A stretch of DNA of 64,000 nt, taken from positions 5,766,001 through 5,830,000 of the forward strand of contig JALIRH010000036.1 in the NCBI GenBank assembly GCA_023055505.1, written 5' to 3'. The notes beneath the pieces were generated by a model, which was not told the DNA's origin, ran no database searches, and saw only the letters and a list, made by a program, of their open reading frames with translations. Both the position numbers and the translations under genes were made by a program. This DNA comes from Callipepla californica brunnescens (Eukaryota > Chordata > Aves > Galliformes > Odontophoridae). Below are positions 12,701 through 24,900 of this stretch, piece after piece (positions within the stretch are counted from its first letter, which is position 1; each line of letters begins with the position of its first letter).

Positions 12701-13770
12701 CAATAGTGCAGTGGCTCATTGCATTGTCCTTAGTGCATGGAATCTTCATTATTTGCACTGTTGATAAAAGGCAGCATTTTTAGCAGATCTGCACTACTCC
12801 ATTTAGCTGAGAACAATGATTTATTCCCCCTCGCTATTGGACATCCTCTGTTTCCCTAGCTAATAAAGAACACTTGCTCTGCGGGAGTGAATGGGGAAGA
12901 ATGGCTCTGCGCTTCTCAAAGGCAGAAAAAGAGCAGAACCAGGCATTGAGAGTGGGGAAAAAAAAACACATTAGAAAAGCTGCTTCACCCTGTGGATGGC
13001 ATCAAAATAGATGTGCGTGTGTAGGAAGGTCGGCTTTGCCTGTGCTAAATGCAGAGGGTGCACTGAGTCTTGCATGCGTGGCCTTTAGGCTCTGCTGCAG
13101 TGTGGCACTTTGTGGGTGCTGGATGTGCACCTCCTTTTCCAGCGCTCTCTGTTCAGTTGTTATTTCCAGTTGACTGCTGCTATTGAGATCTGTCAGCTAG
13201 CCAGCTTTTAATCCATTAAATGTGTGTGTTGCAGATAATGGATAGCACTATTCTCTTTATATTAGAATGCTGTTTGCTACTGAGTAAAATGCTGTACAAA
13301 ATTTTAAGTACCTTCTAAATACATTACCTTTGTCAGCCCAACTTTGAATATCCTCAGAGCTATTTCCCATAGAAACAGGTTGGCATTAATTATGGTCACA
13401 TCCTCTAGTTGCTTTTTAATTGAATCCCACATTCGTTTTTCCACTGCTTTGCCTGGGTCTGATGTTAGACCAGTCAGCCCAGTGCAGATGAATGAGAGGT
13501 GCGTTCATTCTGCTCGACCTTTTTGGGTATGTTTTGCAGGGTGTGCACACTGGGTGTAACTAAAAGACAGTTCCCTTGCTGCAAGGACCTAACACAGCTG
13601 TGTATTTGTTTCACTGTGTTGCATAGTCCTATATGCTGCATACAGATATTCAGTAGTTAGTAACTAAAACCAGCCAAACATAGCGTTTGTGGTTACCTTA
13701 TAAAATGCAAAGAGCCACGATGCAAAAATAATCTCTCTGAGCACTCCTGCAAGTGTTCAGCATGAAAATG
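9786..13770. other. unique non-coding sequence
   Basis: I see no gene or recognisable transposon. The sequence alternates T-rich and moderately G+C-rich patches. Open frames of up to about 100 codons (for example 12874-13173 on +) show no domain. A poly-A stretch of about eight bases near 12959 is not preceded by anything resembling a processed transcript. Confidence 0.4.
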
Positions 13771-13776
13771 GGGCGG

Positions 13777-13956
13777 TGTGCTGGGTGGAGTACAGCGGGT
13801 GCAGTGATGTTGTGTGCTGGGAGGTGTGCTGGGTGGAGTACAGCGGGTGCAGTGATGTGCGCTGGGAGGTGTGCTGGGTGGAGTACAGCGGGTGCAGTGA
13901 TGTTGTGTGCTGGGAGGTGTGCTGGGTGGAGTACAGCGGGTGCATCGGTGCAGTGA
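13777..13956 (+). repeat. 48-bp minisatellite, about 3.6 copies
   Basis: Four tandem copies start at 13777, 13825, 13870 and 13918. Each opens with tgtgctgggtggagtacagc and continues with gggtgcagtgatg. Unit lengths are 48, 45 and 48 bp, and the last copy is incomplete and runs into a variant (tcggtgcagtga) ending about 13956. Copy 2 lacks three bases in its gatgttgtgtg segment. The copies are otherwise nearly identical, which points to recent expansion. Because all units are multiples of three, frames stay open through the array on both strands. That explains the repetitive predicted peptides here, and they should not be taken as genes. Confidence 0.95.
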
Positions 13957-14949
13957 ACACCATCCTGGTTTCAGCAGGAATACAAAAGGACCAAGAAGTA
14001 GATTAATTTTTTGGCTTCCTCCAGTAAGACATTAGAATAAACCAGCAGAGAAGCCTGTGAATTTGCTTAATCCTAGAGAAAATATTCTTGCTTCAAGCTT
14101 AAGAGCGTTCTTATTTGGGAGTGTGTTTCCAGTTATTTGCAATGCGCTAATTACCCGGTGGCAGAACCTAAGTGGGTGTAAATTGTCACATCTCTGCTGA
14201 CTTCAGTGGAACTGTGGCAATTTGCACTTCATGAGGATCTGTCACCCAGATTGGTGCCAAATTGGAAAATCTCTTTGCTCTAACTTGGCTGGGGAGCCTC
14301 AGACTCGTGGGAACGCAGAAGCGAGCAAGCGTTCTTCTTCGGGGCTTAAAATTCTGTGTGTCTCATTGATTTGTCAGCATTTGTATTTGTTATTCAATAC
14401 ACCACAGTAATGTGTAATGGATACTTGAGCCATCTCAGCAACGAGAAAGAAATCCTGCTTCAGATTGCCACTGTTACCATGGAAACCGCTGCTGTACCCG
14501 CAGCTCTCCGTGAGCTGGAGAGGGGAATTCTGTAATAATTCATACAGAGGAGGTAGCGGCTCATCCAGCCTTCAGAAACCTCTCTGAAGTTGAAAATGTG
14601 ATGACGGTTCGTGCCTCTCGTCGCATCCCCTGACGTGGCGGTGCATCTGGGCAGGGCTGGCCAGCCCTTCCTGCCATGGCCATGGCAGCTGAGCCTGGCT
14701 TTGCAGAGCAGCACGGAGGAGAGGCGGCTCCGCAGGGAATTCCAGGCAGAGGGGCATAACCGCAGAGTTGTTTGGCCACGTACCATCCTGGCGTTTCCTG
14801 TCGTAAGGGCTTTTAATTGATCGATCCCAATACCGAAGATGGCGTTGTCTGCTCCCTCCGCAGCTTTCTCAGCTCAGTGCCATCTTGGAGGCAAACCGAA
14901 ATGGCTTTGCAGGGGTTGGTCTGAAATGAAGGGCGAGTGTCAGGAAATG
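13957..14949. other. unique non-coding sequence with two palindromes
   Basis: No gene is recognised. A 12-bp palindrome (ggctggccagcc) lies at 14655-14666 and an 18-bp perfect palindrome at 14671-14688. The minus-strand frame at 14460-14786 (108 codons) passes through them and is overlapped by other frames on both strands. It has no recognisable domain. Confidence 0.4.
14671..14688. repeat. 18-bp perfect palindrome
   Basis: The string ctgccatggccatggcag equals its own reverse complement over 18 bp. A second palindrome, ggctggccagcc, lies four bases upstream at 14655-14666. It could be a dyad binding site or chance. No function is evident from the surroundings. Confidence 0.9.
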
Positions 14950-15178
14950 TAGAATCACAGAATCGTTAAGGCTGGGAGAGACCTCTAAGATCCCCAAACC
15001 AAACCCCGACCTGTCCCCACTGTGCCCACTGACCAGGACCCCAAGAGCCACATCTCCTCCAGGGTTGGTGACCCGCTGCCTCCCTGGACAGCCTGTGCCA
15101 ACATATCTGCAAAGAAATTCTTCCTATCCAACCTGAACCTCCCCTGGCTTGACTTGAGGCTGTTCCCTCTTGTCCAGG
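14950..15178 (-). mobile_element. CR1 LINE 3' fragment, minus strand
   Basis: The + strand begins tagaatcacagaatcgttaa, the antisense of the CR1 terminal repeat. It continues through ggctgggagagacctctaag and the 'ccctggacagcctgtgccaac' block. It ends in the 'aaagaaattcttcctatcc' and 'ctgttccctcttgtcc' blocks. All four are in the antisense order of a CR1 tail. About 230 bp remain. This copy is better preserved than the one at 3.2 kb. Several short frames that appear here come from the element and are not genes. Confidence 0.95.
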
Positions 15179-16261
15179 CAGCAGAAAGCAGCAGGTTCAC
15201 AAAGAAATGAACTAGAAATTAGTTGTGCAAAGCGTGTCTGGGGACCTGCTGAAGCTTCCTGGCTGATCTCCCCCGGAACAGAGGATTGAAGTCTGGCTGC
15301 GGTGACTTCAGGCTGTGAGGGTTTTCTCAGTCTGTCATCTGAAATGTGACATCCGTGTGGGGAAAGCCTTGCTCTTTGAGCCCGCGGCTCTGACTCAGTC
15401 CTGGTGAGCATCAGCTCAGTGCCTGCATAATTGATGCAGCCCTGGTGCTCCTGCAGCAGCTCTGTGAGTCACCTTACCTGAGTGTGAAATGCTTTTTGTG
15501 TTGGTTGGAGCCAACTGTGTCTCACACTGCTGAAGTTGCTCTGCCAGGTGACTGCACAGGCAAGCTGTCACACGATGAAAACCAGAGAAGGCACTGCACT
15601 GCAGTTGGCAAACTGTGCTTCCCACCCTGTGTCTCTGCCTCCAGTACAGGTTCGTTGGGATTTTTTTTCCTTTTGTCTAAAGCTGTTGCTAGAGACCTTC
15701 CTGCCTGCAGCCTTCTTCCAGGCACATTGATCACAAAAGCTTCCCTATAAACTCCGGGGTGTCTGTTGACCTCCTGAACGGTCTTCTCTTGGGATATTGC
15801 AGTCAGGCACCAGCTGATTTTCTGTGTCTACAACTATAAAAGTGTCTCAAGTAATGATGTCACTGGCTGGGTGAGCCTTGTGAGCCTCTGCCCCTGCATT
15901 GAGGAAGCAATTCTTGCATCCTCTCTCTCTTTCTGTTTGTTGGTGGGTTCCATCAGTGGGTTTTCCAATATTTTAACAATGAGGCTTCCCTACAAATCAC
16001 TGTGTTGTATAAGCTCTTCTAAGGTGACTTCCTGTGCTAATCCTTCCCATTTTTCTAGGTAGTTCTTGCTGGCTGGAGTTATTCATGTCTTGCATGGCTT
16101 TGTAAGCATCAGTACTTGGCACTGATTTTAGTGGGGGGCTGAAATGAAACAGCCTTCTCTTATGTTTCTTTTACTGTCTCCAGGTTCAGTTGTGTGGCCT
16201 TTGTCAAAGAAGTTAAATTCACCTGCAGGAAGAGATTTTCCAGACTCTTGTTTATTTCCTT
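15179..16261. other. unique spacer between two CR1 copies
   Basis: About 1.1 kb between oppositely oriented CR1 fragments. Frames near 15445-15750 are open on both strands without a recognisable domain. No RNA gene or further repeat is seen. Confidence 0.4.
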
Positions 16262-16517
16262 GGATCTGATAGGACCAGAGGGAATGGGCTCAAGTTGTGC
16301 CAGGGGAGATTCAGGTGGGAGGTACAGAAGAATTTCTTCTCAGAGAGAGTGGTGAGGCTCTGGAATGGGCTGCCCAGGGAGTGGGGGAGTCACCTCCCCA
16401 GAGGTGTTTGAGAACTGTTCAGACGTTGTCCTAAGGAGCATGGTTGGGGAAATATTGGTGGCAGGTGGGCTCCATGGTCTCGGAGGACATTTTCAACCTT
16501 AGTGATTCTGTGATTTC
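16262..16517 (+). mobile_element. CR1 LINE 3' fragment, plus strand
   Basis: This copy reads in the sense direction. It runs from a 'gataggaccagagggaatgg' block through 'agaatttcttctcagagaga' and 'gtggtgaggctctggaatgg'. It then has 'gctgcccagggagtggggga' and 'gtcacctccccagaggtgtt'. It ends in 'caaccttagtgattctgtga', close to the CR1 terminal octamer repeats. The phrase coding [12 protein letters not shown] at the start of the tail matches the C-terminal part of CR1 ORF2. It is 5' truncated, diverged and inactive. Confidence 0.95.
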
Positions 16518-18199
16518 TCATCCCTTTCCCGTTTCAGGGAAACCTAAATATTGTTAGACCGCATTTCCAGATGAGAGAGGGACAGATGAGATGGATGGGG
16601 AGAGCAGAACGGGCTACAGGGATGGCCTGCTGCCAGCACCTTCTGATTTACAGTATCTGCCTGCCTAGCTCTAGTTTATGAATTAATAAAAAATATATAA
16701 ACATTGTTTTTTTTTTTTAAGGTCTCAGGTAGCAGATTTTTATCCACATTGGACCTAATTTGTTAACATTTTGCTGGTATCCTTATCTCCATGTGGCTTC
16801 TCTGCTCAGCTGTATGGGTGTGTTGGCTGCATAGCATTTACCAGCAGGGATGTGGCCAGCTTGCCGTCTGGGTGATGTCCAACTGCTTGAAATACCTTCT
16901 GAAGCAGAGACCTTCCCATGGGCGGTGCGTGTTTTGTCTGTCTCAGCATTTAAGCACTTCTCATGGGGTGGAAGTGGCTGTGTTTGCGGGGAGTTTGCTG
17001 TGGGAGCCACAAGCCCACTCTGTCTCCTTCGTACCCTAGAGACTTCTTTGTACCCTAGAGCACACGTGTGTGCCATGGAGCAGAGCACAGTGTGCTATGG
17101 ATCTTTAATTCAAATTCACCTCCAGCCCCTTGTGGTGGATCGTTATCTTCAGAGATTAGCTTTCCTCCGGGACTTTGCTTCTGTGTAGGAACTGAAATGC
17201 AGCGAGGCACTGAGAAGCGCACGCTGACCACATCTCCTGGCTGCGGATGCGGTGGCAGCGCCGTGTCCGGGAGCTGTGCTGTTCGTCACCTGCAGATAAC
17301 CGTGCACTCTCTCTCTTTGCTTTGGTTGTGAGCTCTTGTGAGTGTTTAATGCGCAGATGTGGCTCAGATGTGGCAGACACAGGCAGTGCTGTTCGATGCC
17401 TGCAGCTGAGCTGGCTCTGACAGTTGTCCACTGCATTCGGTGCTCCTGCATAGGAAGTTTCCCTCTTGGTCCTCTGAAAAGATGATTCCCTTCTCTCATT
17501 TCTCCTGATTTTGCCCCGAGGGCTCTGCTGTGGTCCCGTTTTCCCTCCATGAAGCGCAGCATTAAGAAGGTGTGTTTAAATTACAAAGTATGTGTTGCTG
17601 AAAGGAGCGATCTGCAGTCATAACTTCAGTAAATATGTGGTAATGCAATGCGCTGTGCAGTGCCACTGGCAGCAGGGGAGTTCTGGGGAGTTCCACTGAA
17701 ATCTAAGGAAATTAATACTTACTGTATATAACACTCGTGGTAGGAATACCAAAGTGGAGCACCTTATGTTTTGACATGTCTATTATTTATATGCAAATTC
17801 AGTCTTCTCTGCAGAGCTTTCTTGGAGATGAAATATTTTGCAAGGAAGTTAAGGAAGAGGACACAATACGTTCCTCTGCTGTTATACCAACTTCTTCCAG
17901 CAGTGGTACAACATTGATTTGTGAAAGTCGTATCGGTTTTATTCAGCACTTCACACACACTGTAATGGCAGAGCAAGGTGTGTTTTTATTAAGCAAATGA
18001 GAAAAAGGGCTCAAGATAAGGCTGGGAAATGTTTGTTTGAGAGAGGCTGAGCAGATGGAGGTAATGCTGAGAAACTGGCGGTGCTGGTGAACGCCACCAA
18101 CATTTTTTGGAATAAAAAAGCCTGCACAGATATTTGCTTTAGGCTTTTAGCTGTAGGTTTGTTTCAGCTTGCTTTTTGTTTGAGTGTCTTCTCTGTAGG
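16518..18199. other. unique non-coding sequence
   Basis: No gene is recognised. A run of 12 T at 16707-16718 follows an AT-rich patch. The frame at 17149-17562 (minus, 137 codons) is overlapped by plus-strand frames and has no recognisable domain. The + strand frame 17737-18000 is AT-richer but also unrecognised. Confidence 0.4.
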
Positions 18200-18378
18200 G
18201 ATAGTTGGGGTGTTGAAATTTCCCAGTCGGACCCCCACAGCTCCATCAGTGCTCAGAGCCCCTCCAGCCTGACCTTGGCTGCCTTGGGCAGGGGCACCAG
18301 CACCTCTCCAGACAGCCTTTGCCAGTGCCTTACTGTATTGCAAAACCCTTCCTTATTTCCCATCTAATGGGAATGGGT
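18200..18378 (-). mobile_element. CR1 LINE internal/3' fragment, old, minus strand
   Basis: The + strand reads as a diverged antisense CR1 segment. It contains 'cccctccagcctgaccttgg', a 'gcaccagcacctctccagac' block, 'agcctttgccagtgcc' and 'cttccttatttcccatctaatgg'. This order matches the antisense of the CR1 region just 5' of the terminal repeat. The terminal repeat itself is not clearly kept. Divergence is high, so ends are approximate. Confidence 0.75.
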
Positions 18379-21300
18379 TGCCGTTACTCTGTAGGTTAAT
18401 CCACTCAGCAGGGACAGTGCCAACGTCCTAATCCTGTGTGACTGATGTCTGTCAGTGCCATAGGAAGAACAAAGGGGGCACCCCAGCTCTGCCCGCCGTG
18501 CTCCCAGCTTGGGAAGCTGGCACACGTGCCTGGCTCACAGCCCTTTCCTGCGGTGCTGCCCGGCAGTCAGGCTGTGTCTTGTGCTCAGACTGGGGCCTGG
18601 CACAGCAAGGCTGGGGGAGGGGGAACCCTTCCCACCATTCTCTCATTTTCCATAGTAGCAAAACAGTTTGATGAGGTCTGTTCTCATAGAATAAGGTAAT
18701 TGATATAAGCAATTTCAGTTCCCTTGAATATAACAGACCTCAAGTGTGAAACCTTCTTAGTTAATGATCAGCATAAAATAAAAGTCTTTTTTTTTAGTGT
18801 AAGTTCTCAGTTAATTTTACAGTTCAGTTGAAGTGAAAATATCGTTAAATAGGGTAGCATTAAACGTGGCACTTATTGGTCTTCCTGTCCTCGGTGTGTG
18901 GGTCACACGGGGGGCACTGCAAACCAAAGGATGGATGGGGTTGGGTCTGGTCTGAAGGTGAGGAGGAAATGTCCTAAGGAGTGTTCCTCCTGAGCCCCTG
19001 AGGATGCTCAGCTGGTGGTCACAGCACTTCAGCTGAGCACACGGCAGTCTCTCATTTCTCGACTATTGTACTATTTTATCCCAAACTAAAGTTGCAGGTG
19101 CGCCTTGAAATAAGTGGTGCTCACATTTTAGAAACCAAATGCTGTCCTTTATGAGGTGGCATCCTTAATGGTGAGCTATTGCAAAGGCAAGGCCTGATTT
19201 ATTAAGAGGGTATGAAAAAAAGGAAAGGTTTGAAGATAACTGTTTCTGCATTCAGCTGTCCTCTGCTCGGTTCAGTGCTGACTTGAATCGAGGCTTCAGG
19301 GTTGATCTGAAAATGCACTGGTTGAGGGGAGCTATGAAAGGATGGGTGAATTGTGAAGGAGGAAGCCAGCAGTGGTTCCCTGTAATCGTTTGCCATCAGC
19401 CTGGAAAGAACAAGGAGCTTTGAAGGATGCAGTCACCATGAAGCTTTGTGTCCCGTACAAAGGATGAAGGATGTGGTTTTAGCTTTTCATCCTGCTGCTT
19501 TCCTTTCCTTCAAGGAGAGTATTAAGTACACATCGTGATTGATTTTGCAGTGAGTCAGGTAGGAGCAGAGTTCCTTCCTGAAGGCAGGATAGGTACGTGG
19601 CCACATGCTTGCAACTGCTAAGGCAAAATGGATATTGTTAGAGCATACCAACACACAGCGATACAGCCAGTAAGCACGGAGGGGTGACAGCAAAACAACT
19701 TCCAGTTTAAACATTTAACACTGTAAAGAAGAAGGTAATGAGGAAGCAGTTCTTTATGTGATCCGTTTGGACATCTCAGCATTTGGCATCAGCTCAGAAG
19801 TTCTCTGGACAAGGAGCATCGAAGATAAACTTTTAAACAAAAGCAAAGTGGTGTCTGGTTGCACTGTCTGAGAGCTGAGGACTTTCAGTTGTGTTTGCAT
19901 GACCCACTGCTGGCTTTGGTCGTAATGGAGCGTGCTGTTATGGACTGGGGACTTTGGTGCTTTAGATGCTGGAAAGCCAGGGGCTGGTACTGGGTAAAGA
20001 TGGGTTCAGGAGTGCAATACAAACAAAAAGAAAGTTGACCTTTGGCTACTGATTTGAGCTTCAAAAATACTATATGTCTTTTTCTTGACACAGGGAAAGG
20101 GCAGAATGAGAGATTGGTGAGCTGCCTTTAATCTGCGTGAGAACTCGCTGTCTGTTTTTGGGGCATGTCCCCTACATGTGGCAGCAACCCAAAGCTCCTC
20201 CTGTCAGAGGGGTCCTGCCGTGGTGCCCAGGGAAGCTGCAGTGCGGTTCGTCTGCTTTCACCTCAACACTATCACATCTTCATTAGCTGCCATGCTGGTA
20301 ACGTGCTGCTGATGGAGATTAATAGAGAAAATATTTTCTAAATATTTCCGTATGCATTTGCATTAATCTTATGTTCGGGAGATAAATCTTGTGGGGCGAC
20401 CTGCAAAAGGTGTTAATTGCGATTTTGGATGAGGATCCATCAGAAGTTTGAGGAGGTGCAGTAACGATGCGGAGCGGCAGTGCGGGTCCCGCGGGAGCCC
20501 CGGGGTCTGTCAGGGTTTGGTGCTTAATGGAAATGAAAACATTTCTTCTTAAAAGCTCTCCAAAGCGCAGTGCAATCCTGACCCAGTGTGGGCCACGTCC
20601 CTGCCCTTCAGCTTCAGAGTGGGATGAGAGCGGAAAGAACAGATGAATTATTGAATGGCTGTGTCCTCAGTGCTGTGCCGCTGCGTCTGGACTCTGTGCT
20701 CCATGGAACCAGACGTGGGGATCCTCATTAAACCGCCAGCAGTTAAACAAAGCTCTTGTGGAGCTGGAGACTGCATCCCCGGAGCGGGGAGCTGCCCTGC
20801 GCTGTGGTGTCCTGCTGCTGCCTCGTGCCTTCCTGCAGAGCTGCGCTGCTGCCCGGGTGTGGTGGCACTGCAGAGGGAAATGAGCTCTCTGCAGTTTGTA
20901 GGAGAGAGGTCGGGATGTGGCTGCCCTTATCCATGGGGCTTAGCGTGCTCAGTGCAGGGGTAGTATTCCCCCCATAGGGCATTCGGTCTTTCTGTTGCGA
21001 TGTAGCGCTTCGGAAGCCAACAGTGACCACATGCTATGGAGGAGCTGCTGCTCATATGTCTCTTGAGGGACAGCGTGCCCTGGAAATGCATTTGTCCGTG
21101 TGGATTTTGTGCTTAAAGCCATTTTGGCCCACACAGAGCAGTGTTGGGTGGCAGCAAGGTGAGGTGCTGATGAAGTGCCCGAAGCATCACGCTGCCACGC
21201 AGCTCCTGGTCCTGGCACAGGGGGGAGAAGGCTGTCCCTTGTCACAGCTGCTCAGGGAGGATGCTTGGTTCTGCTTGGTCAGGATGGTCTGCTCATGCTA

Positions 21301-21922
21301 TCAGCCTGATAAAAGCAGGCTCGGTGGAAGTAGGAAAGTGGTGACGGTTTACATATGTTCAGATGTTACTGTAAGGCTTTCAGTAGATTGTGTGTGTTGC
21401 TTGGAGTCATGGTGGGAAAGGAAATGGCTTTCTGCTGTGTTTCATCTGCTCCTACAGGAGTGTGGCTCCCGGGTCCCCCTCTGCTCTGTGACATCTGCAT
21501 AGCTCAGGGGGGTCTGGGAGAGCACAGTGCCGGGAAATTCTTTTAGGATTTATTTTTGATTTATTATTATTATATATATATTTTTTACACTTAAGAATAA
21601 TGAAATTTGGCACAAAAGTGAACCCTCACGTGTTGTGTGACTGCTGTCGGTACAGTGATGATTTATTGTCCACTTTTACTTACGAAAGCCCACTTGGTAA
21701 ATTCCCTGTGATCTGTAAACCCGCAGGCAACGTGCTGGATAGAAATGATGAATTGGACGGCTGAGGGAGCAGATTTCTGCCCACTCCTGGGACTCATTTC
21801 TAATGACGCCTTCTGCAGCAGTAACGTACAGTCCGGGGAAGCCAGCATCACAGTTTTCTTCTGTTTTTTGGTCTTGGTTGGTTTTCTTTGAGCTTTAAAC
21901 GTGAGTTGGTTTCAGTGACTGA
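18379..21922. other. unique non-coding sequence
   Basis: No gene is recognised. A patch at 20320-20410 holds an octamer-like atgcatttgcattaat string and the short palindrome gaaaatattttc, followed by a small CpG cluster at 20464-20502 (seven CpG). The + strand frame 21023-21502 (159 codons) is one of the longer open frames in the window, but I recognise no domain in it. An AT-rich simple stretch lies at 21555-21590. Confidence 0.4.
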
Positions 21923-21978
21923 GACGGCACTGCCGTTGGGTTTGGGTCGCTCGCGGCGGAGCGTTCGGTGCTGGCGGT
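21923..21978. promoter_or_regulatory. short dense CpG cluster
   Basis: Nine CpG dinucleotides fall within about 56 bases, centred on gtcgctcgcggcggagcg. Flanking rows have few or none. It is too short to be a CpG island. It could be a small unmethylated binding-site cluster or a chance cluster. Confidence 0.2.
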
Positions 21979-24900
21979 GGGCAGGTATCTCACTGTGTAT
22001 TTTTGCCTGCTCTCCCAGTGGCTAATAAATTTCTGTTTACCAAAATGAAACAGCGCTTACACACAGTGTCCAACAGATCGGGTTTGTCGGGAAGCTATGA
22101 GCTACTTGTGGGAGTATTGATCTTTTAATCTGTATCTTTAGCCGGTGAAAACTGTAGAAAGCGTTTGAAGTTTCTGTGTGCAGTGGCTCTGTAAGAGAGC
22201 AGTGCTCTCCAGGGATGGCATGCCACCACTGCAACCCTGAAGAAAGCCTTCAAAAGGCACAGATGGCACAAAGCCCTGCGGGAGAAGAGGGCTGGGGAGG
22301 AGTGGAGGCACTGCAGAGCTGTGCAGCACGCACCCGCGCGGGGCTCCCTGCGGCTGCCGGCCTCCCCCAGCACTTCTCACCTGGCACCCAGAGCAGCTTT
22401 GTGTTCTGCCACTCCGAATGAACACGAAATGTCAGTGTTCTTCTGCTTATGGAATGTCAGAGGTGCTCCATTCTGTTTGCTGGCTGTAAACCTGGGGGGC
22501 ACTCATCTTGCTGTTGGGGTTGGTGGGGCAGGACAGGATATCTATTCGTTGATTGCAAGCAGTAGAAACTTTCTGTTTCCACGACAGCTCATCTGGAAAG
22601 ATGTTCTTAAATGCTTGCTTCCTGTAGTTCCTGCCAATGCGTGTGAGCGATAGCAAAAGTCTGAGGATTTTAAATTGGAAAGGAAAGATTTAGTATTGGC
22701 ATACACAGTAATTTGTTTTAGGTTGTGTAAATGCTTTTCAATTAAGGGATTCATTGGAAAGAGTATGGAGTGTACTTGGATTCGGTGTTTGGAATTCAGG
22801 GGCTGCTGAATGCATTAAATGAATTGACACGAAGGATATTCTCAGTGCTGGAGAGGCTGATGCTGGCTTCTGAGCTCCCTCCTGGCATCCAGGCAGTGCT
22901 GCCGTGGCCGTGGGGCTCTCCCACAGCGTGCAGTGGATTCTGCAGTGTGTGTTACTGCATGTCTGCGAAGAACAGAGTGATCGTGAAGGGAAGCCTTGCT
23001 GTGTTGGGTGTGTTGAGTATTGAATCACCAACTCGAGTGTTTTCTGGTCTTAAATGAATAAGCTGTGAGTAGAGAACAGGACCAAGAGTTGGGTAGCTCA
23101 CAAAGCACCTGAATGTGTCACTTTGGAGGCAGAGCCCAGGGATGATGCTGGGGCTCATTTTGCACGGGAGAGGCTGCCAAAAAAAAGATTTCAGCTAAGA
23201 CTTCTGTTCCATTCCAGCACAAGATTAATCCATGACAAATCTGTGTGTGTAATTTGTAGCTCCCAAAAGTTATTTCAGGCACTCAGATATTTATCAGTTG
23301 GATTTGGTCTGCATCCCTGCTGCGGCTCTGTCCCGTGCCCTCCCAACCGCCATCATTTTAACCCATGCAGCTTTTCTCTGTATGTGAGATATTGGATCAG
23401 GAGCTTTTCACCAGCTCTGGTGTAGTTTCCCTTCTGGCCCTGCGCTGTAATGGTCTTCTTACCCCCAGAGGGACATTCCATAGGGTAATAGCAACTTCTG
23501 ACTTCAGCACAGCCTGACAGTGTTATGGCCGCGCCGGAGGTGAGAGGGCTTCCAGAAGTGGTGTTTGATGTCACTTATTGGGTATTTGACATTTTTAGCA
23601 TGACCTTTCCCACCCTCCTGGCTCCGTCGGGTTCCCCGTGGGATTAATTTCCCCATAGTCTCTATGGGTGTTTCTATTGAACGGTGCACCTGAGAGCACC
23701 CAAATAGGAACGCAGCTTTGCAGTCTGTTTTGAAAGGTTCAGGGTCAGACAGAGCTATTGATGCTGTCCTCCTTGATGATTCTTGCCCAAGCTTTCGTCA
23801 TAACGCTGCTGTGCTGCGAGTCGTTCGGTTATTCAGCCCTCCCTTTGAAGTCCATCTCCAGCACTGAACTCTCACTTTTTCCCAGTGCTGACTTCTAAAG
23901 CCTCAATGTCCATAGAAAAAAAAAAAGTCTGTTTCCTTTTTATCCATTCTAAGTTTTTCAGACTTTAATTTAATCAAGGGATCCTTTGTTCTTTTATTAC
24001 GTTTCCTTAGATATAAAAGTGTTCAGTCTTCTCCCCACCCTCGTTAACCTCTGCTGAATCCGTTCCGTCTCCGCTGTTCCAGCAGCCAGCACAGCTGCTC
24101 ATAGTACAGGTTTGTATCTGATTTTCCATTTATGTTGTGGTAGACATGATTAAAGCCTTCAAGTAAAACCGCAGCTAAATCCTGTCGTAGCCTCGGCCAT
24201 TACTTTTTTGTTCTCCTATTAGGATTTTAAGCATTTCTTTGACGTATTTTTATTGCCAGATTAGGAAGAAAACACTTGACTTGTTTGCAACATTCTCATT
24301 ATATTCTCTTTATAACATTCCTAAAAGGGAATAAATACAAAATGCTTTTGTGTATTGTGGTCATATTTCAGTCTGACTTTAATATGCCGCGTGATTTCCC
24401 AGCTCACAATTCTTCCAACCTTGTGGTGGCACTGAAGAAATCCTCCTACCTGGAGAAGGGGCACAGGCTGCTGGAGCCCGGGGGAGGTGCAGGTCCTGGC
24501 TCTGCTGCAGAGCTCCAGTGTAGGATTTATGTACCCGGGTCAGGATGGGCTGTGGTGAGAGCTCTGTGCTGGGGGGCACAGCAGCCTTTCCTATCGCTTT
24601 CCCTTTTGTTAACCCCTCTCTGATGCCAAGAGCACCGGAATGCTTTTCTCTCACCTGGGAAGAAGGGAGCCTAGGTTTTACATCAAGCATCGTCCAGCCC
24701 TGTTCTTGCAGATGTCTTCCCAGCTCAAACCGCTTGGTGTTGGACAGGGTGCTGTGAAGCTGTCCCTCTGCAGCTCTGACTGTGCTGTTCGTGCGTGTCC
24801 CCGTTGGCCGTCTGCCTCCTTGTTGCTCCCAGGGCAGAGGTAATGAGCAGAGGTTAACGATAAGATCTCAGTAACCGTCCTGCTGCCGTGTGCTCATCTG

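Noticed and set aside
13753..14006. Repetitive 67-76 codon frames on both strands with W-S-T-A-G-A or H-P-L-Y-S-T-Q motifs
   Set aside because: They are produced by the 48-bp tandem repeat, whose units are multiples of three. They are not genes.
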